A DNA stretch of 35,366 nucleotides, taken from the NCBI GenBank assembly GCA_019637225.1, contig JAHBWC010000085.1, positions 1-35,366 of the forward strand, in the 5' to 3' direction. The position numbers were made by a program, and so were the translations under genes. Source of the stretch: Labilithrix sp. (lineage in GTDB: Bacteria > Myxococcota_A > Polyangia > Polyangiales > Polyangiaceae). Below, one piece after another: positions 1-7,520 of this stretch. Below the pieces are notes generated by a model that was given only the letters and a program-made list of their open reading frames with translations, did no database searches and had not been told where the DNA came from. Position 1 is the stretch's first letter, and each line of letters starts with the position of its first letter.

Positions 1-939
1 CTTCCAGCCCGTCGTGTCGAGCGCACCTGCGCGCGACGCGCCGCGGCCCGACGCTCCGCCGAGCCCGAACGCGCCGTCGACGCCCGCGCCGCCTTCGTCG
101 CACGGCGTCGCGGCCGCGCCTCCGGCACCCGTGTGCGCCTCCGGGAACGCCGGCGACCTCGACGCCTGACCTGCGCGCCCGCTCGGCGCGCCGTCCCTGC
201 CGCCCGCGCCGCCGATGCTCGTGCCGCATCCGGGGTTCTGGCGCGCCTTGCCGGCCTCGAGCTCCGCGTCGCCGGCGTAGCCGTCCGGCCCGTGCTCCGG
301 CTCGTAGTCGAGCCCGTCGGTCCCGTCGACGCCCGCGGCGCCGGCGCCGGCGGAGATCGTCATGCGCCGGAGCGTGACCTTCGCCGACCGGGTGATGAAC
401 GCCGCGACGCTCGACGCGCCGGCGGCGTCCGCCCCGACGGCCTCGAGGACGAGATCGCTCACCATGAGCGGCTCGCTGGCGAGCGCGACCTGCAGGATGT
501 AGCCGGTGTCGTTCGGGGCGAACCGCGCCTTGGCTCCCGTGTAGCTCCAGTCGCCGCACGCGAAGCCGCCGTGGACCGAGATCCCGCGCGTGAGCGTGAC
601 GTGCTCGAAGTAGTTCCCCTCGCAGAGGAAGACGCGCTTCTTGTCGCCGAGCTTCTCGAGCGCGGCGCGCATGCTCTGGAGCGGTGACGCCCTCGTGCCC
701 GCGTTCGCGTCGGAGCCGCCCTCCTTGTCGACGAAGACGCCGAACGTCTCGTCGACGCAGCCGGGCTCGTCCTTCGGATCGGCGCCGTCGGCGCAGGAGG
801 GTCCGCTGTCGACGACGTCGCTGCCGGCGTCGATCGGCCCGGCACACGCCTCGCCGGCGCACTCCGAGCTCGAGCATGCGGCGGCCCCGAGGACGGACAC
901 GCCGAGCGCGCCCACGAGCACGGCGAACGATCGATGCAT
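1..939 (-). CDS. Beta-helix (DUF1565-like) lipoprotein, C-terminus cut by window edge
   Basis: The reading frame is open from an ATG at 939 to the window edge (313 codons), so the C-terminus is missing. An AGGAG ribosome site lies at 948-952, 8 nt before the ATG. The N-terminus has a short basic start, a hydrophobic stretch and a Cys after Ala-Ala-Ala (about residue 21), suggesting lipidation with a weak lipobox. After an acidic/Cys linker comes a segment of the type 'VFVDKEGGSDANAGT.ASP', then 'KRVFLCEGNYFEHVTL' and 'ISVHGGF'. This is the usual opening of right-handed beta-helix/DUF1565 surface proteins. The rest turns Gly-rich. The same architecture recurs in the protein at 9436-11610, so the two look like paralogues. 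The function is unknown; it is probably a surface or periplasmic protein. It is divergent from the photolyase gene. Confidence 0.8.
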   Translation of the reverse strand, partial: MHRSFAVLVGALGVSVLGAAACSSSECAGEACAGPIDAGSDVVDSGPSCADGADPKDEPGCVDETFGVFVDKEGGSDANAGTRASPLQSMRAALEKLGDKKRVFLCEGNYFEHVTLTRGISVHGGFACGDWSYTGAKARFAPNDTGYILQVALASEPLMVSDLVLEAVGADAAGASSVAAFITRSAKVTLRRMTISAGAGAAGVDGTDGLDYEPEHGPDGYAGDAELEAGKARQNPGCGTSIGGAGGRDGAPSGRAGQASRSPAFPEAHTGAGGAAATPCDEGGAGVDGAFGLGGASGRGASRAGALDTTGWK

Positions 940-1135
940 CGAGAGCGACTCCTGAAGAAAGAGGGTGGCGAAGGCCCCCGCGATCGCGACGCCGCGCGCG
1001 GCGCCGCCGGTCGAGCGGTCCCTGACTGGGCAATCGCCGCTCGGCCCGCGCCGCGATCACTTTGCCCGAACATTCTTGCGCGCCGCACGAGCGGAGCGCG
1101 GCCCGCTCGCACGGCGCGCCCGCACCTTGCATGGC

Positions 1136-2854
1136 GTGAGCGTCTTTCGTCGCGAGCTCGAGCGCCTCCAGCGGCATCTCGGTGACGACCCGCGCCGCTG
1201 GCTCTTCGTTGCCTACGATCAACTCAGCGCCGACGTCGGGCCGCTCGCGCGCGAAGATCCGCGGTCGCTCGGCGTCGTCGTGGTCGAGTGCCCCGACAAG
1301 GCGGCGCGCCGGCCGTACCACAAGCAAAAGCTCGCGCTGGTGCTCGCGAACCTGAGGCACTTCGCGCTCGAGCAAGCCGCGCGCGGCGTTCGGGTGCGCC
1401 ACGTCGTGGCGCCGTCCTACGCCGAGGCGATACGCGGCGTCACGCGCCAGACCGGTCCGCTACGCATGATGCGCGCCGCGGAGCGCGAGCTGCGCGTCGA
1501 GCTCGGCCCGCTCATCGAAGAGGGCGTCGTCGAGGAGATCCCGCACGAGGGCTGGCTGACCTCGCACGACGACTTCGTCGCGAGCCAGGGCGGGCCGCCG
1601 TGGCGCATGGACGCGTTCTATCGCTATGTCCGGCGACGGCGCGGCGTGCTCGTGAACGAGGACGGCAGGCCGGTCGGAGGGCGCTTCAGCTTCGACGTCG
1701 AGAACCGCCGCCCGTGGCGCGGCGATCCGCCGCCCCCGCGCGCGCCGACCTTCGAGCCCGACGCGATCACCCGCGAGGTCTGCGATCTCGTGAACGAGCG
1801 AATGACGCGCCATCCGGGGAACATTCGTCCCGAGCGGCTGCCCGCGACGGCCGACGACGCCGCGCGCGCGTGGGCGTGGGCGAAGAAGCACTGCCTCGCC
1901 GAGTTCGGGCCGTTCGAGGACGCGATGTCGACGACGTCCCGCGGGCTCTTTCACACGCGTGTCTCGCCGCTCCTCAATCTGCTCCGCCTCACCCCCGCGC
2001 GCCTCGTCCGCGACGCGATCGCGATGCGCTCGCTCCCGTTGCCGAGCAAGGAGGGCTTCGTCCGTCAGGTGCTCGGCTGGCGGGAGTACGTCCACCACGT
2101 CCACGAGGCGACCGACGGCTTTCGCGTGCTCGGCGAGCGCGAGCAACGCACGGCGCGCGCGCCGGGGGACGGCGGCTTCCGCCGTTGGAGCGGCGAGGCG
2201 TGGCAACGAGGCCTCGGCGGCGACGGCGGGTCGCTCGCGTCGGTCCTCGGCGCCGACCGCCCCTTGCCGCCTGCGTACTGGGGCGAGCCGTCCGGCATGA
2301 ACTGCCTCGACCAGGTCGTCGCCGGCGTCTGGGACGAAGCCTGGAGCCACCACATCACACGGCTGATGGTCCTCTCGAACCTCGCCGCGCTGCTCGACGT
2401 GTCGCCGCGCGAGCTCACCGATTGGTTCTGGGTCGCGTACGTCGACGCCTACGACTGGGTCGTCGAGCCGAACGTCCACGGGATGGGCTCGTTCGGCGCG
2501 GGCGACGTCATGACGACCAAGCCGTACGTCGCGGGCTCTGCCTACATCGACAAGATGAGCGACTTCTGCCGCGGGTGCCGCTTCGATCCGAAGACGACGT
2601 GTCCGTTCACTTCGCTCTATTGGGCGTACCTCGGCCGGCACCAAGCCGCCCTCGGCGGGCTCCCCCGCATGCGGCTCCCCGTGCTCGCCGCGTCCAAGCG
2701 AACTCTCGCGCAGCGCCGCCACGACGCGCACGTCTTCGCGCACGTGAGCGAGGTGCTGGCGCGCGGAGACGAGCTCGAGCCAGACGGGATGCCGGCCCCC
2801 GAGGAAAGAGGGACCGCGCGAACGCGATCGCACCGACCGCGGGCGCCGCGGTGA
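1136..2854 (+). CDS. FeS-BCP-type cryptochrome/photolyase (PhrB-like)
   Basis: This is a cryptochrome/photolyase-superfamily protein of the iron-sulfur bacterial class (FeS-BCP, prokaryotic (6-4) photolyases), expected to bind FAD and repair UV photoproducts in DNA using light. Counting from the GTG at 1136 (572 aa), an N-terminal Rossmann-like part begins at 'RRWLFVAYDQLS' (21-32). The C-terminal helical part has 'WREYVHHVHE' (315-324) and 'HHITRLMVLSNLA'. Four cysteines match the [4Fe-4S] set of this class: Cys390 in 'GMNCLDQ', Cys478 and Cys481 in 'CRGC', and Cys489 in 'TTCPF'. The frame is open back to a GTG at 965, but that start would lie 25 nt from the divergent gene and add 57 low-complexity residues, so 1136 is preferred without a clear ribosome site to prove it. 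Family members are about 500 aa. The last 30-40 residues are a charged tail. Confidence 0.9.
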   Translation: MSVFRRELERLQRHLGDDPRRWLFVAYDQLSADVGPLAREDPRSLGVVVVECPDKAARRPYHKQKLALVLANLRHFALEQAARGVRVRHVVAPSYAEAIRGVTRQTGPLRMMRAAERELRVELGPLIEEGVVEEIPHEGWLTSHDDFVASQGGPPWRMDAFYRYVRRRRGVLVNEDGRPVGGRFSFDVENRRPWRGDPPPPRAPTFEPDAITREVCDLVNERMTRHPGNIRPERLPATADDAARAWAWAKKHCLAEFGPFEDAMSTTSRGLFHTRVSPLLNLLRLTPARLVRDAIAMRSLPLPSKEGFVRQVLGWREYVHHVHEATDGFRVLGEREQRTARAPGDGGFRRWSGEAWQRGLGGDGGSLASVLGADRPLPPAYWGEPSGMNCLDQVVAGVWDEAWSHHITRLMVLSNLAALLDVSPRELTDWFWVAYVDAYDWVVEPNVHGMGSFGAGDVMTTKPYVAGSAYIDKMSDFCRGCRFDPKTTCPFTSLYWAYLGRHQAALGGLPRMRLPVLAASKRTLAQRRHDAHVFAHVSEVLARGDELEPDGMPAPEERGTARTRSHRPRAPR

Positions 2855-2906
2855 AGGCTCGCACGCTCGACGAAGGCGCCGCCGCGGCAGAGTAAAGAGG
2901 TCCGCG

Positions 2907-2922
2907 GCCGCGTCAACGCGGC
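2907..2922. terminator. Possible hairpin between convergent genes
   Basis: A perfect 6-bp stem, GCCGCG / CGCGGC, with a TCAA loop sits between the stop of the photolyase gene (2854) and the stop of the convergent oxidoreductase gene (2932). The following bases are only mildly T-rich on the plus strand (GTCTACTTCTC), so as an intrinsic terminator it is weak. Confidence 0.3.
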
Positions 2923-2931
2923 GTCTACTTC

Positions 2932-4368
2932 TCAGCTCGGGACGTGGACGTCGATCACGTCCGTCATCGGGCCGCGATTGCCCGCGAGATCGTAGGGCCG
3001 GAGCGCGTAGCGGTAGTCCCCGCCGGCGACGACGCGGCTGTCCTCGTAGCGCGTCGAGAGCGCGCGGACGCTCGCGTGATGGACGAGCGCGCCGCCGGTC
3101 GCCACGCGCTCGCCGCGGAAGACCTGGTAGCCGTACACCGCCTCGTTGTCGGAGGCGGGCCGCCAGCGGAGGAGGACCTTGCCTTGCTTGCACTCTGCAT
3201 GCAGCCCGGAGCCGTCGACCGGCCACGCCGGCGGCTGGGTGTCGTCGCTCAGCGGAGCCTGCCCGAGCTTCTTCGGCCAGAGCGTGCAGTCGACGCGCCG
3301 GAAGCTCTCGTCGAGCGCCTTGCAGACGTTGCCGTAGACGCACCGGACGACGGCGTCCTCGCGGCCGGCGCGCCACTTGTTGGGGAGATCGGGATCGGCG
3401 AGGAGCGCTCGCGCCATTCCGACGAGATCGCTCTGCCCGCGCTCGATCACCTTCTCAGCGAGCCCGAGCGAACCGAGCTTGCCCGCCGCGACGACCGGCG
3501 TATCGAGACCCGCCGCGCGGAGCGAGGCGCGGACGGCCTCCGGGATGTAGAGGTTCGCTCCGTCCGGGTAGGCGCTGCCGGGCATGCAGCGATCGCCCGA
3601 GTAGCCGGTGTACGGATAGAGCGGCTCGCCCTCGATGACGCGCGCGTCCTCGAATTTCCCCCCGGCCGACAAGGAGACGTAGTCCACGCCCGCGCGCGCG
3701 AGCTCGACGGCGATCGGCCCCGCGTCGAGCACCGTGTAGCCGTTCCGGATGCACTCGTCGCCGAGGAAGCGGACGCCGACGGTGAAGTCGTCGCCGACGC
3801 GCTCGCGGACCCTCCGCACGACGCGGAGCGGGAGGCGGAGGCGGCCGGCGAGCGAGCCGCCGTACTCGTCCTTGCGCGGGTTCACGCGCGAGAGGAACGA
3901 CGAGAGCGTGTACGCGTGCGCCATGTGGAGCTCGACGCCGTCGAACCCGCACTCCCGCGCGCGCACGGCCGCGGCGCCGTAGGCGTCGACGATCGCGTCG
4001 ATCTCCTCGAGCGAGAGCATGTCGACCGTCTGCCGCCAGCCCGAGCGTGAGATCTTGAGGAAGTGGATGATCTGCGGGACGACCTTGCTCGGCCCCGCGT
4101 CGTGGACACGCGCGCAGAGGTCGGCGAGGCCCGGCTTGAAGTCATCGGACGAGATGCGCAGGAGCGGTCCGCTCTTCGCGCCGTGCACCGCCATCGCCTC
4201 GAGGACGATGAGCCCGACGCCGCCGCGCGCGAACCGGACGTAGCGCGCTCGGATGTCGTCGTTGACGAGCCCGTCCTCGCCCGACAGACGCGTCACCATC
4301 GCCGGCAGGACGAGCCGGTTCGGCAGGACGACGTTGCGGAGAGGAAAGGGCTCGAAGAGGACGCTCAT
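2932..4368 (-). CDS. Old yellow enzyme-family FMN oxidoreductase with C-terminal FnIII-like domain
   Basis: The 478-aa protein starts as an NADH:flavin oxidoreductase/old yellow enzyme TIM barrel: 'LFEPFPLRNVVLPNRLVLPAM' region (4-24), 'HMAHAY' (148-153, the substrate/FMN His-x-x-His site), 'PRKDEYGGSL' (164-173), and 'VAAGKLGS'/'GMARALLADPDLPNK' for the FMN phosphate side. It resembles the 2,4-dienoyl-CoA reductase branch, but the [4Fe-4S] motif is degenerate: Cys343, Cys349 and Cys361 remain, while the second Cys of CxxCxxxC is absent (about Gly346) with one residue deleted. The C-terminal FAD/NAD(P)H domains of that branch are also missing. Residues about 390-478 instead look like a fibronectin type III module ('VLLRWRPASDNEAVYGYQVFRG', 'YRYALRPYDLAGNRGP'). 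It is the last gene of the operon, 25 nt after the acyl-CoA dehydrogenase. It probably reduces an enoyl/dienoyl-CoA or aromatic-CoA-derived substrate; the substrate is not shown by sequence. Confidence 0.88.
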   Translation of the reverse strand: MSVLFEPFPLRNVVLPNRLVLPAMVTRLSGEDGLVNDDIRARYVRFARGGVGLIVLEAMAVHGAKSGPLLRISSDDFKPGLADLCARVHDAGPSKVVPQIIHFLKISRSGWRQTVDMLSLEEIDAIVDAYGAAAVRARECGFDGVELHMAHAYTLSSFLSRVNPRKDEYGGSLAGRLRLPLRVVRRVRERVGDDFTVGVRFLGDECIRNGYTVLDAGPIAVELARAGVDYVSLSAGGKFEDARVIEGEPLYPYTGYSGDRCMPGSAYPDGANLYIPEAVRASLRAAGLDTPVVAAGKLGSLGLAEKVIERGQSDLVGMARALLADPDLPNKWRAGREDAVVRCVYGNVCKALDESFRRVDCTLWPKKLGQAPLSDDTQPPAWPVDGSGLHAECKQGKVLLRWRPASDNEAVYGYQVFRGERVATGGALVHHASVRALSTRYEDSRVVAGGDYRYALRPYDLAGNRGPMTDVIDVHVPS

Positions 4369-4393
4369 GGGGTGCTGCGTTCGAGGCGACGGC

Positions 4394-5599
4394 TCAACGC
4401 GGGGGCGCGGTGAGCGCGCCCCCGATGATGAGCTTCTGGATCTCGGTGGTTCCTTCGTAGATCCTGAGCGGGCGGATCTCGCGGTAGAGGCGATCGAGCA
4501 CGTTGCCCTCGGTCACGCCGAGGCCTCCGAAGAGCTGAACGCCGCGGTCGATGATGCGCTGGGCCGCCTCGGTCGCGAACATCTTCGCCATCGCGACGGA
4601 GACGCCGTCGCCGCGCCCGCGCGTCGCGTCGTCGGGTCGCGCCGCGTCCTTCTCCCACGCCGCGCGGCACACGAGGAGGCGCGCCGCGTCGAGCTCCGTC
4701 GCCATGTCGGCGAGCGCTGCCTGGGTGAGCTGGAAGTCGGCGAGCGGCTTTCCGAACTGCGTGCGCCGCGTGACCCGCGCGATCGACTCGTCGACCGCGC
4801 GCCGCGCCATCCCTACGGCCGCGGCGCCGACCGAGGTCCGGAAGACGTCGAGGGTGCCGAGCGCGAGGCGGAGACCCATCCCGACTTCGCCGAGCAGCGC
4901 CGACGCAGGGACGCGGCAGCTCCTCATCGAGAGGCGGCCGAGCGGGTGGTCGACGCTCATCGCGATCGGCTCCGAGAGGAGGCCTTCGGCGTTCGCGTCG
5001 ACGAGAAATGCGCTGATGCCCTTCTTGCCCGCCGCCGGGTCGGCGTTCGCGAAGACGACGTAGTGGTGCGCGATGCCGACGTTCGAGATGAACACCTTGT
5101 CGCCGTCGAGCAGCCACGTGTCGCCGTCGCGCCGCGCGGTCGTCCGCATCGAGGCGACGTCGCTGCCCGCCTCGGGCTCGGTGAGCGCGAACGCCGCGAC
5201 GCGCTCGCCACGCACCACCTCCGCGAGCACCGACGCGCGCTTCGCGCCCTCGCCCGCGAGGAGGATCGGGTGCGACCCGAGGCCCTGCACGGCGAAGATC
5301 GAGTCGGCGAGGGGCGACGTGTACGCGAGCGCCTCGCGCGCGACGCAGAGCGCGCGGACGTCGACCGCCGTCCCGTCCGCGCCCCACGCGCCGCCGCCCT
5401 GGTTGGCCGGGACGAGGAGCTGGAGGAGGCCGAGCTGACCGAGCCGCGGAATGACGCGCGGCGGATCGTGGAGCGCGACGTCGTCGTCGCCGATCTTGTC
5501 GCACTCCTCGCCGAGCGCGCGGTGCGCGCCGTCGAAGAACGTCGGGAACGCAGCCCAGGAGGGGCGGATCTTGCGCGGCGCGGGCTTCGGCTCGTTCAT
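4394..5599 (-). CDS. Acyl-CoA dehydrogenase
   Basis: A 401-aa FAD-dependent acyl-CoA dehydrogenase that forms an alpha,beta-double bond in an acyl-CoA thioester and passes electrons to ETF. The N-terminal helical domain runs to about residue 130. The flavin-contacting middle domain has 'AFALTEPEAGSDVASM', and the C-terminal helical domain has 'RRTQFGKPLADFQLTQ' and 'QLFGGLGVTEGN'. The catalytic base is Glu382 in 'RIYEGTTEIQ'. The ATG at 5599 is chosen because a GGAGGGGAG run ends 8 nt upstream. A GTG at 5608 would overlap the preceding stop as GTGA and is the alternative, so translational coupling to the crotonase gene is likely either way. It is the fourth gene of the Rid-MarR-crotonase-ACAD-OYE operon. 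Frames open further upstream to about 6097 are only the antisense context of the next gene. Confidence 0.93.
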   Translation of the reverse strand: MNEPKPAPRKIRPSWAAFPTFFDGAHRALGEECDKIGDDDVALHDPPRVIPRLGQLGLLQLLVPANQGGGAWGADGTAVDVRALCVAREALAYTSPLADSIFAVQGLGSHPILLAGEGAKRASVLAEVVRGERVAAFALTEPEAGSDVASMRTTARRDGDTWLLDGDKVFISNVGIAHHYVVFANADPAAGKKGISAFLVDANAEGLLSEPIAMSVDHPLGRLSMRSCRVPASALLGEVGMGLRLALGTLDVFRTSVGAAAVGMARRAVDESIARVTRRTQFGKPLADFQLTQAALADMATELDAARLLVCRAAWEKDAARPDDATRGRGDGVSVAMAKMFATEAAQRIIDRGVQLFGGLGVTEGNVLDRLYREIRPLRIYEGTTEIQKLIIGGALTAPPR

Positions 5600-5604
5600 C
5601 TCGC

Positions 5605-6468
5605 TCACTCCCCTCCGCCGCCCGTCGAGCCGGCGCGCGGCGCTCCGCCGGCATCGAACGGACCGCTCGCACCCGCGAAGACGATCGGGCGCTTGGCGAC
5701 CCACGCGTCGTAGGCGGCGCGAAAATCCGGGTGCTGCATGCAGATCGCCTGGACCTGCGCCTCGGCCTCGATGGCCTGATCGAGCGTCATGCCGTGCTCG
5801 CTCTCGAGCATCTGCTTCGTCATCGAGTGCGCGAAGGCGGGGCCGGACGCGAGGCGCTCGGCCAGCGCGCGCGCGGTCTCGAGGCAGGCCTCGGGGGCGA
5901 CGACGCGGCCGAAGAGCCCGATGCGCTCGGCCTCCTCGGCGCGGAGGATGTCGCCGAGGAACAAGAGCTCGGTCGCCCGGCCGAGCCCGACGACGCGCGG
6001 GAGCAGGTACGTCGCGCCCATGTCGGCGCCGCACAGGCCGACCTTCGGGAAGATGAAGCCGATCTTCGCCGTCGAGCTCGCGATCCGAAAATCGCACGCG
6101 AGCGCGATGACGGCGCCCGCGCCGACGGCGGTGCCGTTGACGGCGGCGATGACCGGCCGCCGGAGCGCGCGGATGTTGCGGATGAGCGCGCCCGTGACCC
6201 GCGTGAAGGCGACGAGGCCCTGCATGTCGCGCGCGAACAGCTCCCCGATGATGCTCTCGACGTCGCCGCCCGAGCAGAACGCGCGGCCCTTGCCGGTGAT
6301 GACGACCGCGCGCACGGCGTCGTCGTGGTCGAGCGCGGCGAAGGTGTCGCGGAGCTCTTCGTAGACCTCGAAGGTGAGCGAGTTCAATCGCTCGGGCCGC
6401 GCGAGCGTGATCGTCGCGACGCCGCTGGGGGAGAGCTCGTACTCGAAGGTCTTCGGCTGGATCGTCAT
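5605..6468 (-). CDS. Enoyl-CoA hydratase/isomerase (crotonase) family protein
   Basis: A 287-aa crotonase-fold protein. The CoA/oxyanion-hole segment 'GKGRAFCSGGDVESI' (59-73) and the second oxyanion loop 'NGTAVGAGAVIALACDFRIA' (111-130) are clear. At the catalytic region, the position of the first hydratase Glu (rat Glu144) appears to be Lys142 in 'FIFPKVGLCGADMGATYLLP', while the second (rat Glu164) is kept as Glu167 in 'GRATELLFLGD'. It may therefore be an isomerase, a ring-product hydratase/hydrolase, or a hydratase using another base. I recall 'GADMGA.YLLPR' from crotonases in CoA-dependent aromatic pathways, but cannot verify this here. The ATG at 6468 is preferred because AGAGGA lies 8 nt before it; the longer frame to 6489 would start with TTG. 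Its stop overlaps the alternative GTG of the downstream acyl-CoA dehydrogenase. Confidence 0.92.
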   Translation of the reverse strand: MTIQPKTFEYELSPSGVATITLARPERLNSLTFEVYEELRDTFAALDHDDAVRAVVITGKGRAFCSGGDVESIIGELFARDMQGLVAFTRVTGALIRNIRALRRPVIAAVNGTAVGAGAVIALACDFRIASSTAKIGFIFPKVGLCGADMGATYLLPRVVGLGRATELLFLGDILRAEEAERIGLFGRVVAPEACLETARALAERLASGPAFAHSMTKQMLESEHGMTLDQAIEAEAQVQAICMQHPDFRAAYDAWVAKRPIVFAGASGPFDAGGAPRAGSTGGGGE

Positions 6469-6490
6469 TCGGGTCGTCCTCTCGTTCAAC

Positions 6491-7021
6491 TCAGCTTCGC
6501 TCGGCGGTGTCGACGTCGCGCGCGCTCCTCGCTTCTAGCTCGCGCGTCTTCGCCGTCGAGAGCAGATGCTCGCGGAGCGTGCCGAGGAGGCGCCTGAGCT
6601 CGCGTCGGTCGTGCTGAGGGAGCCCGCCGATGAGCTCCTCGACCTGGGCCGCGTGGAGCGGGAGAAGCTCGCGGATGAGCGCGCGCCCGGAGCGCGTCAG
6701 CCACACGCGCGCGACGCGGCGATCGGACGGCTCGGCGCGGCGCTCGACGACACCGTCGCGCTCGGCGCGGTCGACGAGCCCGGTGACGTTGCCGGCGGTG
6801 ACGAGGAGCGCGCGGCTGAGGCCCGCCAGGGTCTGGCCGTCGTCGCGCGCGAGGCTCGCGAGGAGATCGAAGCGCGCGAGGGTCGTGCGATCCTCGAGCT
6901 CGCGGCGGAGCTCGGCGAGCATCATCGCGTGGCAGCCGAGCAGGCGAAACCACAGGCTGACCGAGTCGGCCCCTGCGTCGGTGACGCCGCGGCACGGCGT
7001 CTTCCGGGCGGCTCTGGGCAC
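6491..7021 (-). CDS. MarR-family transcriptional regulator
   Basis: A 176-aa winged-helix protein of the MarR family. After an N-terminal dimerisation helix, 'TTLARFDLLASLARDDGQTLAGLSRALLVTAGNVTGLVDRAERDGVVERR' covers helices 2-4 of the winged helix, followed by the wing signature 'EPSDRRVARVWLTRSGRALI' with the Asp-Arg-Arg typical of the family. C-terminal helices complete the dimer interface. The start is a GTG at 7021, only 6 nt after the Rid-family stop (7028), with a GAGG just upstream. As second gene of a catabolic operon it is likely a local repressor that responds to a pathway metabolite, often a CoA thioester or aromatic acid in such contexts. That ligand assignment is inference. Internal ATG starts around residues 32-33 would remove only the N-terminal helix. 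Confidence 0.93.
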   Translation of the reverse strand: MPRAARKTPCRGVTDAGADSVSLWFRLLGCHAMMLAELRRELEDRTTLARFDLLASLARDDGQTLAGLSRALLVTAGNVTGLVDRAERDGVVERRAEPSDRRVARVWLTRSGRALIRELLPLHAAQVEELIGGLPQHDRRELRRLLGTLREHLLSTAKTRELEARSARDVDTAERS

Positions 7022-7027
7022 GAGGCC

Positions 7028-7426
7028 TCAGCCCGGGAGCGAGGCGACGCCCTCGATCTCGACGAGGGCGCCCGGCTCGAGCAGGCCCGCGACCTTCACG
7101 AGGCTCATCGCCGGGTAGTACTTGCCGAGACGCCCGCGCCAGCCTTCGCCGATCGCCGGGGTCGCCGCGCGGTACGCGTCGAGGTCGGTGACGAACGCCG
7201 TGAGCTTCACGAGGTGCTCGGTCGCGCCGCCCGCCTCGCGGACGACCGCGATGACGTTGTCGAGCGCCTGGAGGAACTGCGTGGCGAAGTCCGGGCTGAC
7301 GATCCGCGCGTCCTTGTCCCAGGCGATCTGCCCGGCGATGTGGAGCACGCGCCCCTGCGAGACGATTCCGTTCGAGTACCCGCGCGGCTTCGGAAAGTGC
7401 GCCGGCGTGATGACCTGATATCCCAT
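7028..7426 (-). CDS. Rid family (YjgF/YER057c/UK114) protein lacking the catalytic Arg
   Basis: A 132-aa Rid-superfamily trimer-forming protein: 'YSNGIVSQGRVLHIAGQIAWD' (17-37), 'QALDNVIAVVREAGG' (53-67), 'VKLTAFVTDLDAY' (73-85) and 'ALVEIEGVAS' (120-129). In RidA proper, the enamine/imine deaminase needs Arg105 within 'PARS'. Here the aligned segment is 'YPAMSLVKV', so that Arg is Met107. This argues against ordinary 2-aminoacrylate deaminase activity and fits the Rid subfamilies that lack this Arg and are often linked to catabolic operons. The ATG at 7426 has a CAGGAG ribosome site 7 nt upstream. It heads the operon, with a 94-nt gap to TsaC upstream that probably carries the promoter. Confidence 0.93.
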   Translation of the reverse strand: MGYQVITPAHFPKPRGYSNGIVSQGRVLHIAGQIAWDKDARIVSPDFATQFLQALDNVIAVVREAGGATEHLVKLTAFVTDLDAYRAATPAIGEGWRGRLGKYYPAMSLVKVAGLLEPGALVEIEGVASLPG

Positions 7427-7475
7427 GGAGAGGCTCCTGCCGCCGAGCCGTCAGCCGAGAGTAGCGGCGGCACGA

Positions 7476-7504
7476 GGCTTAGGCGCGATTGCTTGAGTTG
7501 TAAA
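7476..7504 (-). promoter_or_regulatory. Candidate promoter of the Rid-MarR-crotonase-ACAD-OYE operon
   Basis: On the minus strand TTTACA (7504-7499) is followed after exactly 17 nt by TAAGCC (7481-7476), about 50 nt before the Rid ATG. The -35 is close to TTGACA, but the -10 is poor. The short AT-richer patch (7487-7504, CAACTCAAGCAA and flanks) is the only one in the gap and could hold a MarR operator. This is a weak, visual call. Confidence 0.3.
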
Positions 7505-7520
7505 GGATCGGCCTCCAAAC

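Noticed and set aside
5600..6097. Upstream extension of the acyl-CoA dehydrogenase frame on the minus strand
   Set aside because: The extension is Arg/Ala-rich antisense context of the crotonase gene in another frame; the ACAD starts at 5599 with a good ribosome site.
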